Notes under the pieces: model-generated
Told to the model about the DNA's origin: nothing
The model's input: the letters and a program-made list of their open reading frames with translations, nothing else
Databases searched by the model: none
In this document: piece after piece, positions 58,701-64,000 of the stretch
Position numbering within the stretch: position 1 is the stretch's first letter
Layout of the letters: each line of letters starts with the position of its first letter
Position numbers and translations under genes: made by a program
Source: JAVBQJ01 sp031549115
Lineage (GTDB): Bacteria > Verrucomicrobiota > Lentisphaeria > Victivallales > Victivallaceae
Assembly: GCA_031549115.1 (NCBI GenBank)
Contig: JAVBQJ010000078.1
Location: forward strand, 1 to 64,000
Direction: 5' to 3'
DNA: 64,000 nucleotides

Positions 58701-58847
58701 GGCTCCGGCAGCCGGCAGGCGATCGGCATAACTACCTTCTCCGGTATGTTGCTCGCCACCCTGGTCGGTATCATTTTCACGCCGGCGCTCTACGCGGCCT
58801 GCCAACGCCTCCGGGAATGGGTCAAAGGCAAGCTCCATTGGAGTTGA
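55746..58847 (+). CDS. RND efflux pump inner-membrane transporter, pump 3
   Basis: 1033 residues, full length. MFSKIFIERPRLAMVISLVM start; proton-relay helix SLCDDAIVVVEN (paired aspartates about 405-406 intact); later helix GLAAKNAILMIEF. It resembles pumps 1 and 2 throughout (e.g. PIAEYPEIAPPT near the N-terminus) but is no recent copy. Closes the marR-adaptor-RND operon. No outer-membrane factor follows. Confidence 0.95.
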   Translation: MFSKIFIERPRLAMVISLVMVIAGVISITHLPIAEYPEIAPPTLHVSAAYAGASAEVVEQTVAMPIEDEINGVEDLLYFSSTSDNSGNYSCSVTFKSGTDTDIAMVNLQNAVKRAEPTLPSEVTQTGITVSKRGGDILAMFAFMTDGSNMNQMELNNYVETNIKDAVARIEGVSSATVMSSQEYSMRIWLDPLRMSGLGISTSDISAAVGAQNIQAAAGSIGTENSNAFINYKLNVKGRLVTVGDFENIVLRHDSDGSIVRLRDVAAVEIGSSSYSGATVFNGKQVVGMGVYRSPEANALSTVNAVKAELNSWAERFPGGVSYDVAYDPTLFITVSLKEIVQTLVVALLLVVLITWVFLQDWRATFIPSIAIPVALLGTFPFMYILGYSINVLTMFGLILVIGSLCDDAIVVVENCQALMEREKLSPKEAALKCMGQITGAIIATTLVTVACYVPLAFYGGMVGAIYIQFAVTMCIALCLSTVVAMTLSPALCAILLRKPDGRKSLIFKPFNVVMDGSRRVYIGSVRFLARRAVLTLMVFGGAMAGAYFLFDRLDSSFLPDEDKGTIMCNIELPTGASLSRTNAVLDEFARSIDGLGGVRSVMMVSGMSMLSGSGENTAMCILSLEHWDQRQSPETQLRALVAEIQARTRKITDASIICFTPPAIMGLGVTGGATFYLCGIGGVDAATLSETAKEFTAELSVKPEALYAMTPYNADTPQLYLDIDREKAETLGVEVNTIFSTLQSKLASLYINDFTMAGRNFKVKMQSPSAYRSTLNDIHEIQVRNDEGEMVPLSSLATLRFITGPQQVTRFNKMKGAEMNAQAAPGVSSQKLYDAIEHTKLPDDYQVEWTGLSYQERQNAGQIVYLMALALLFAYLFLVGQYESWSIPVSAMLTVGFAVLGALLGLLVTGETLSIYAQLGMVMLIGLAAKNAILMIEFSKQEREAGKSIFDAAVNGANMRYRAVLMTAYSFLFGVFPLVIASGAGSGSRQAIGITTFSGMLLATLVGIIFTPALYAACQRLREWVKGKLHWS

Positions 58848-59191
58848 CCTTGAACTATTACGTTATACAACTATTTCATCTGCTATTGACAGCATTTCGG
58901 AATCGTTATGGTCATGATTATCAGCGAGCTGAACCATCAAAAATACAAATGCAAATCCATGGTTATTGCGACAATCCACTGTGAAAAATTTTCATAATTT
59001 TCTTGAAATAAATAAATTAGACAAATGGGAAAACGAATTCTTTGCCCCCGGCACAAAAAATAAAACCATCTGGCTTCGCTTGAAGAAGCTCTTTAATTTT
59101 AATAATTATTTGAAGTTTTATCGGATGAGTGATATATTATTCGGAGTTTTAAATTCGAATCACTATATTATGTGGCGGTATTCGTGTTGAT
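58848..59191. other. AT-rich intergenic region
   Basis: Contrasts in composition with the GC-rich pump genes. A TTGACA hexamer at 58886-58891 may belong to a promoter, but no good -10 is at the right distance. A 74-codon TTG frame (58966-59190) lacks a ribosome-binding site and family likeness and is not called. Confidence 0.45.
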
Positions 59192-60787
59192 ATGAAAATT
59201 CCGATTTCTACTGTTTGGGCAAGACTTCTTTCCTGTTTGAAAACACCGCGTTTTTATCGAGAGAATGCCGGGGAAATCGTCCTTGCTTTTTTATTGATTT
59301 ACAGTTATTTCCTGTTGCATCGAAAATTCGATTTCCTGCCGTTGCTGCTTTTGATGGCGGCAGGAATTATTACCCTTTTTTGTGGGCGCAAAACAGAAAA
59401 GGCTGCGTTTATCGGACTGCTTGGGATTATGGTTTGTGTCGAGCGGCATTTCATTTTGCATTACAACGAATCTTTTCGTGAAATCGGCGCTCAGGCACTG
59501 ATTACGCTGCATATCACTTCGCCGGAGGAATGCCAGACTTACCTTTCCTTGCTGAAGTGGGAAGAAATCCTGCAGCCGCTCCTTTTCGCGGGTGGAATTA
59601 TTGCTGTTTGCGTTTCCCGCGGATGGCATTTGTGGAGCCGGCTCTGGTGCCTGATCGCGCTCGGTTGTTTTTTGGGTACGGTTTATTATAATGTTTCTGT
59701 CCCGGTTCGCGGGTATTTTCAGGAATGGGGAAAGATGGGGGAATTCATCCTGCAGCGGGAAGCGTTTCATTTTGACAGCCGCGACATTTCAGGTGAAGAG
59801 CGAAGTTTGCGCATTCTGGTAATCGGTGAAAGTCACCGGCAGGATTTTTGCGACGACTATATGATTACCCCGAAGTACGCTCCATTGCTCCAACAGGCCC
59901 GGGAGAAAGGAACGGCTATTTTCTTTTCCGACATGCTTTCGCTTTATCCGCAAACCTGGTTTGCGGTCTTCACCGCCCTGACACGGCGGGATGGAACCAA
60001 TCAAGTGACCTATTTTCCGGAAAAAGGACTCCCCTCTCTCTTCAAAGAGGCCGGTTATAACACCTATTGGATTACCTATCAGCCTCAGGGAATCTCCATG
60101 ACGGGTTACGATTATCTGACCAATGAATGCGATGTGTACTTCAACCACCGTGATGAATCCGGTACGCGCATGGATATGGGGATGATACCGATTTTGGAGC
60201 GTCTGACCGCCTCCGATGAAAAAAAAATCCTGATTATTATAAAAATGGTCGGAGTGCATTTCAATTTCCACACCCGCTATCCGGATCAATTCAAAATCCA
60301 CACGCCGGCTTACGACGAGAAGAATTTCTCCGGTTGTTCCTTTGCCGGGCTGGAACTGCTGCGAAATTCCTATAAGAACGGTATGGCTTACAGCGGTACT
60401 TTTCTGGACACTGTCGCCGGAATCGTTCGGGACCGGAAGGACTCCGCCATGATGTGCTTTATTTCCGACCACGGAATCGGTCTCTACGACGACGGCGAAC
60501 AGCCGTTCTTCGGACGGATCAAAGGCAATTACCATATTCCTTTCTTCTTCTATGGGAATGACGCCTACTGGCAGAAGCTACCGCCGGAAAAGCGGCAAAA
60601 TCTTATGCTGCACAAAAATTTTCCGCTGACGAACCGTTATTTGTTCGAGACCTTTGCCTCGGCATCCGGCGTAACCTATCCGGGCAACCGGCCGGAACTG
60701 GATTTGACGGACGGCAGGGTGGAGCCGGCCGGAGAGCGGAAAGTCTGGGTATGGTCCGAACAGTTAGACTATAATTCGTTACGGTAA
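59192..60787 (+). CDS. Phosphoethanolamine-transferase/sulfatase-like membrane enzyme
   Basis: 531 residues. About five N-terminal helices (within residues 25-175) precede a periplasmic alkaline-phosphatase-fold domain. Its metal/nucleophile site reads ILVIGESHRQDFCDDY (Ser about 213, where EptA-type enzymes have Thr), followed by CFISDHGIGLYDDG and GNYHIPFFFYGNDA. It probably transfers phosphoethanolamine or a similar group to a cell-envelope lipid or glycan. Base composition is more AT-rich than the neighbours and no ribosome-binding site is evident before the ATG. Acceptor unknown. Confidence 0.8.
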   Translation: MKIPISTVWARLLSCLKTPRFYRENAGEIVLAFLLIYSYFLLHRKFDFLPLLLLMAAGIITLFCGRKTEKAAFIGLLGIMVCVERHFILHYNESFREIGAQALITLHITSPEECQTYLSLLKWEEILQPLLFAGGIIAVCVSRGWHLWSRLWCLIALGCFLGTVYYNVSVPVRGYFQEWGKMGEFILQREAFHFDSRDISGEERSLRILVIGESHRQDFCDDYMITPKYAPLLQQAREKGTAIFFSDMLSLYPQTWFAVFTALTRRDGTNQVTYFPEKGLPSLFKEAGYNTYWITYQPQGISMTGYDYLTNECDVYFNHRDESGTRMDMGMIPILERLTASDEKKILIIIKMVGVHFNFHTRYPDQFKIHTPAYDEKNFSGCSFAGLELLRNSYKNGMAYSGTFLDTVAGIVRDRKDSAMMCFISDHGIGLYDDGEQPFFGRIKGNYHIPFFFYGNDAYWQKLPPEKRQNLMLHKNFPLTNRYLFETFASASGVTYPGNRPELDLTDGRVEPAGERKVWVWSEQLDYNSLR

Positions 60788-60864
60788 AGCAGTACACGGT
60801 TTTTGTTTTCCGAAGTCCTGTCCTTGAACCCGGGCTTTTTTTACGCATGCGTTTGAATCTGGCC

Positions 60865-60887
60865 CCCAAGCCCGCTTGGGTTTATTT
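60865..60887 (+). terminator. Hairpin after the transferase gene
   Basis: CCCAAG-CCCG-CTTGGG followed by TTTATTT, 78 bp past the stop codon. Confidence 0.55.
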
Positions 60888-61251
60888 CAAGGCTGTTTTT
60901 GTGCTTTCACTCATATCAATTCGGCTTCGAACACAGACGAATACTTGTTATTTAAATTTTCAGCTTAAATTTTTATCGGATTTCCCGGTGCAATGACACC
61001 GTATTTTTGAATTTCGACTTGTAATTCCTTTGGATGAGGATTATATTTTATGCTTATAGACGCGATTTCCAAAGTCGAATCATCGCAAAAATATTTTTTT
61101 TACTTTATGCCCGGCCCTGCGTGGTTCGTAAGCGGAGCTGATGCAAAAATCGAAAAAAGACAAGGAGCGCGCCGCTCAAAGGAGCGGTTTACCAAAGTCA
61201 TATGGAATAAAAAGCGGATCGAACTTTGCAAAAGGTTAAGAATTAGCGAAC
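60888..61251. other. AT-rich intergenic region before the histidine kinase
   Basis: No gene is recognised. A 128-codon frame starting at 61050 overlaps the kinase start in another frame and shows no family likeness. Presumably it contains the kinase promoter. Confidence 0.4.
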
Positions 61252-63063
61252 ATGTCAGATTTCAACAAAGATTTATTACCCATATTGACATCGGCGAATA
61301 CCGGTGTCTGGATATGCGATACGGTAACCGGGAAAGTGGACTTTTCAAACGATTACTTCGCACTGCTTGGCCTGAAGCGTCCGGTTTTGGAATTATCTTC
61401 TCTGCAGGAGATGCGGTCGCTGTTTCATCCGGATGACGCACGGCTGATTGACGAAGCCGTTTCGGCAGCATCCGCAGGCAAAAATACGACGATAACCTGC
61501 CGTTACCTGAAAAAAGAATGCAATGCCGTAATGCTGGAAAGCTCGTTTATGTCTTGCGACAGCGGTGTGGCCGTCCTCACGGTGAACAAGGACAGGATGG
61601 CGAATCTGCAGAACTGGGAAAAGCGCTACGAGACATTGGTCAATTCCCTGTTTCCCAACTTTATTTTCGTGTTTGACGAAAATTTCTTTTTCGTGGACAT
61701 CATCACCCCCAACGGGCTGCGGTTGTTTCACCGAAACGAGGAGTTGATCGGCACCGACGGGCGCGATTTATATACGCCCGAAGTAAGTGAACTGTTTCTC
61801 GTCAACATCCGCGAATGCCTGAGGACCAACCATTGGCGGGAAATCGAATATCATCTCGATCTGCTTGGCATCCGTTATTATTATCAGGCGCGTATCGTCC
61901 CGGTTGACGGCGACAAGGCATTCTGCCTGATCCAGGACATCGGGGACCGCGTGCGGCGTCTTGAGGAGATCCTTACGCAACGCAAACGCGCCGAAGAATC
62001 GGACAGGATGAAAAGCGTTTTCCTTGCCGGTATAAGTCATGAAATACGGACGCCGTTGAATGCCATTATCGGTTTTTCGGAGCTTCTCGCGGAAGAGGAG
62101 TCGGCCGAGGAGCGGAACAACTATATGGAGATCATCCGCTGCAACAATGATATGCTGTTGCAGATTGTCAGCGACATTCTGGATCTGTCGCGCCTTGAGG
62201 CGAACATGAGCGAGTTCGTTTTCGAGGAAACGGATATTGTGAATCTGGTGACGGAGTTGTGCGGACTTTTTACGCCCAATATGAAACCCGGCGTACAGCT
62301 GCTGCGCGACCTTCCGGATGGAAGTCTGAAAGTCCCCACGGATGCCAAGCGGTTGAAACAGGTATTGTCCAATTTTCTGTCCAACGCGGTAAAATACACG
62401 GAAAAAGGCAATATCACCCTGAAAGTTGAAAGGGGCGATGATTTTCTGATTTTTTCCGTCGCCGACACCGGTTGCGGCATTCCGAAAGATAAGCTGGACT
62501 CGATTTTCAAGCGGTTTGAAAAACTGGACCACTTCACCCAAGGAACCGGGCTTGGTCTCTCCATCTGCAAAACCATTGTGGAGCGGCTCGGCGGCGATAT
62601 CGCGGTGACATCGAAACTTGGCGAGGGCAGCATTTTCTCTTTCACGATTCCCTACCGGTATGTTGCACCCAGCAAGGAAAATATCGGCAGCGTACGTGAA
62701 CTTGCCGCAAATCAACGGAAGCGAATTCTGGTGGTGGAACCGTCCGTAAACGATATGCGGTTTATTTGCGAAATACTGAAAGACAAATACGATGTGGTGG
62801 AAATTACCGAAGAGGAGAAAATAATCGGTTCTTTTATTCTTGAACATCCCAACATCGTCCTGATCAGCATGGAAATGGTCGGCAAGCAGGATGTGGTCCG
62901 GAAAATCCATAATATTTCCACCACCATACCGATTATCGCGATGACCACCAGCGATTTCTACCATGATATGCGCTGGTCCATGGAAAACGGCTGTACCGAC
63001 GTGATATCCAAACCTTTTTCCGCCAGCAAGCTGGAAGAGGTAGTGACGGCGTTTATCGTTTAA
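61252..63063 (+). CDS. Hybrid histidine kinase with degenerate receiver
   Basis: 603 residues, no membrane segment. Two PAS-like sensor regions (about 5-115 and 125-230: TGVWICDTVTGKVDFSNDYF; FPNFIFVFDENFFFVDI), HisKA with GISHEIRTPLNAI (His about 263), and HATPase_c with N-box NFLSNAVKYTEKG (about 373), DTGCGIPKD (about 405) and GTGLGL (about 431). A C-terminal receiver-like domain runs from about 490 (RILVVEPS). In that domain the phospho-accepting aspartate position reads VLISMEMVGK, so Asp is replaced by Ser (about 538), while the lysine of ISKPF remains. It probably phosphorylates another response regulator; none is encoded nearby. Confidence 0.88.
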   Translation: MSDFNKDLLPILTSANTGVWICDTVTGKVDFSNDYFALLGLKRPVLELSSLQEMRSLFHPDDARLIDEAVSAASAGKNTTITCRYLKKECNAVMLESSFMSCDSGVAVLTVNKDRMANLQNWEKRYETLVNSLFPNFIFVFDENFFFVDIITPNGLRLFHRNEELIGTDGRDLYTPEVSELFLVNIRECLRTNHWREIEYHLDLLGIRYYYQARIVPVDGDKAFCLIQDIGDRVRRLEEILTQRKRAEESDRMKSVFLAGISHEIRTPLNAIIGFSELLAEEESAEERNNYMEIIRCNNDMLLQIVSDILDLSRLEANMSEFVFEETDIVNLVTELCGLFTPNMKPGVQLLRDLPDGSLKVPTDAKRLKQVLSNFLSNAVKYTEKGNITLKVERGDDFLIFSVADTGCGIPKDKLDSIFKRFEKLDHFTQGTGLGLSICKTIVERLGGDIAVTSKLGEGSIFSFTIPYRYVAPSKENIGSVRELAANQRKRILVVEPSVNDMRFICEILKDKYDVVEITEEEKIIGSFILEHPNIVLISMEMVGKQDVVRKIHNISTTIPIIAMTTSDFYHDMRWSMENGCTDVISKPFSASKLEEVVTAFIV

Positions 63064-63094
63064 TCGGTCAATGTGACCGCAGAGCGTGGAAAAT

Positions 63095-63490
63095 TCATTC
63101 GGCAACAATGCCGTTTTGCCCTTCCCGGTCGAAATTCAATTTGCAGTAGGGACATTCATGAATCGCGGCGGGAAAATCCGGCAGCCGGATGGCAGCGTAT
63201 ACCGACTTCGAATAGCTCGGATCCAATAACAGATACCCCAATTTCCGCCCGCAGCGCGGACACAGGAGCGTATTGCGGGCGGCAACATAAACCTTCACAA
63301 ACAGAAAAATCCCATACCACAACAGGGCAGCACCGAGAAGCGAAATTGCTCCACCGACCAGCGAGCCCGGCGACGCAGTGACCTGCAACGCAAACGAAGC
63401 GGCGCCAGCAATCCCCAGCATCAGCAGCGCTTTTTTCTGGCGGACGCGCCATTGGGCAATCCGCTCGTTCGCCATATCGCGGAAATTCAT
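63095..63490 (-). CDS. Membrane protein with split zinc-ribbon
   Basis: 131 residues from the ATG at 63490 (AGGAGA upstream); the longer frame to 63622 starts in terminator-like DNA. A basic N-terminus is followed by two helices (about 21-37 and 45-68), then a cytoplasmic tail with CPRCGRK and, some 35 residues later, CPYCKLNFD, two Cys pairs fit for one zinc. Function unknown; possibly a small regulatory or chaperone-like membrane protein. Confidence 0.7.
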   Translation of the reverse strand: MNFRDMANERIAQWRVRQKKALLMLGIAGAASFALQVTASPGSLVGGAISLLGAALLWYGIFLFVKVYVAARNTLLCPRCGRKLGYLLLDPSYSKSVYAAIRLPDFPAAIHECPYCKLNFDREGQNGIVAE

Positions 63491-63595
63491 CGGCCGTCTC
63501 CTGTTGTTTCGTTCGATTTCCCGCCGTCCGTCAACGATACACGCAAAATGATCGGCATGCAAATTTGCATTCGCACAAAAAGATATTTTTTCAGG

Positions 63596-63641
63596 CAAAA
63601 AATCGGCGCCCCGATCCGGCAATCCGCCGGCTCGGGGCGCC
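63596..63641 (-). terminator. Strong terminator for the gene at the right edge
   Basis: On the minus strand GGCGCCCCGA pairs with TCGGGGCGCC and CCGGC with GCCGG (63605-63641), followed by GATTTTTTGCC. It lies 16 bp past the stop of the partial gene. Confidence 0.85.
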
Positions 63642-63657
63642 TTGCGATTTCAACTCG

Positions 63658-64000
63658 TTACCGGCGCGGCGCCACTGTGGCGTTCAGCAGGCCGGCAACC
63701 TCCTCCTCCAGAGTCCAGGTCGGACGGAAGACCAGCCGGGAGGCAATCTCCGTCGCCGCGATCGCCCGACGGTAGGTATCCGGGATCCGGCACAGCCGTT
63801 CCGGGAAGCGTTCCCGGAACAACGGCGGCAGATGTTCCCAGACCATGGCGTCCGTGTCCCACTCCGGATGGGCGGCCAGGTGATCGGCCACCTCGTAGGT
63901 CACCCGGTTCATCCGCTGCGCCAATTCATCGCTCAAGTCGGTGATCGGCGTGCCGGAAGCGGCAAATTCCCGGAACAGCCACTCCGCTTCCCGCTTGGCG
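63658..64000 (-). CDS. C-terminal part of a larger protein, cut by the window edge
   Basis: The frame is open to the edge and gives 113 residues: AKREAEWLFREFAASGTPIT continuing through LAQRMNRVTYEVADHL and LPPLFRERFPERLCRI to RRAIAATEIASRLVFRPTWT and a stop. The helix-rich ending with the IAATEIASRLVF segment resembles the C-terminus of large NAD-specific glutamate dehydrogenases, but the catalytic part is outside the window, so this is a low-confidence suggestion. A TTG at 63936 could be mistaken for a start; reading continues upstream of it. Confidence 0.5.
   Translation of the reverse strand, partial: AKREAEWLFREFAASGTPITDLSDELAQRMNRVTYEVADHLAAHPEWDTDAMVWEHLPPLFRERFPERLCRIPDTYRRAIAATEIASRLVFRPTWTLEEEVAGLLNATVAPRR

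Noticed and set aside
54519..58838. 1439-codon open frame opposite RND pump 3
   Set aside because: It runs antisense through the adaptor and pump genes, has shadow-frame composition and no domain likeness.
58966..59190. 74-codon TTG-initiated frame before the phosphoethanolamine-transferase-like gene
   Set aside because: No ribosome-binding site, AT-rich low-complexity sequence and no recognisable domain.
61050..61436. 128-codon frame overlapping the histidine kinase start
   Set aside because: It overlaps the kinase PAS region in another frame and has no domain signature.
1..64000. CRISPR array or complete insertion sequence
   Set aside because: No regularly spaced direct repeats with unique spacers and no transposase reading frame were found.

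Overview
The window looks like chromosomal DNA of a Gram-negative-type bacterium of the PVC group, most likely Lentisphaerota (Victivallis-like). This is inferred from three short pseudopilin-like proteins with the FTLIELLVVIAIIAILAS leader and a C-terminal DGH motif, interleaved with secreted glycosidases, together with RND pumps, lipoproteins and GC-rich coding DNA. No rRNA, complete insertion sequence or CRISPR array was seen.

Layout. 0.5-6 kb: queC, then an RND efflux operon (marR, adaptor, pump; minus strand). 6.2-7.1 kb: an orphan mraZ with a four-repeat mraZ box and a small membrane protein. 7.6-12.7 kb: an operon of lipoprotein, lexA, lipase-like esterase, DUF4105 protein and secreted hydrolase. 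12.9-19.1 kb: a sugar-utilisation operon on the minus strand (GntR/LacI-type regulator, pseudopilin, TIM-barrel protein, GH78-like rhamnosidase). 19.3-20.6 kb: a retron, consisting of a reverse transcriptase with NAxxH, YADD and VTG motifs preceded by a ~304-nt candidate msr-msd RNA closed by a 19-bp a1/a2 stem, with no effector beside it. 20.6-28 kb: GH38 mannosidase with marR, divergent from a second RND pump. 28-30 kb: HAD phosphatase and APH-like kinase. 30-41 kb: a LacI-controlled cluster of pseudopilins and glycosidases; one pseudopilin leader is split by a 130-bp inverted-repeat element. 40.9-44.2 kb: corrinoid protein, ruvA and three LA_2272-type surface-repeat proteins, followed by a 163-bp self-complementary element. 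44.4-48.5 kb: rtcBA with a sigma-54 promoter and divergent rtcR. 48.8-51.7 kb: calcium-type P-ATPase. 52-54 kb: tRNA-Pro(CGG) whose 3' end is repeated 1.9 kb away, bracketing a DUF3791-DUF3990-DUF3791 module and a phage tape-measure remnant. 54.2-58.8 kb: a third marR-adaptor-RND operon. 59-64 kb: phosphoethanolamine-transferase-like enzyme, hybrid histidine kinase with a degenerate receiver, zinc-ribbon membrane protein and a partial gene at the edge.

How the genes work together. Two sugar clusters pair a one-component regulator (with readable promoter and, for LacI, operator) with pseudopilin-like proteins and exported or cytoplasmic glycosidases, which suggests sensing, capture and breakdown of a rhamnose- and hexosamine-containing glycan. 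Three separately regulated RND pumps without an outer-membrane channel must share a TolC-type partner encoded elsewhere. Defence or mobile DNA is concentrated in the retron and in the tRNA-Pro-associated segment. Starts were adjusted from the longest reading frames where a ribosome-binding site or family alignment favoured a shorter protein; all assignments come from reading motifs, not from searches.
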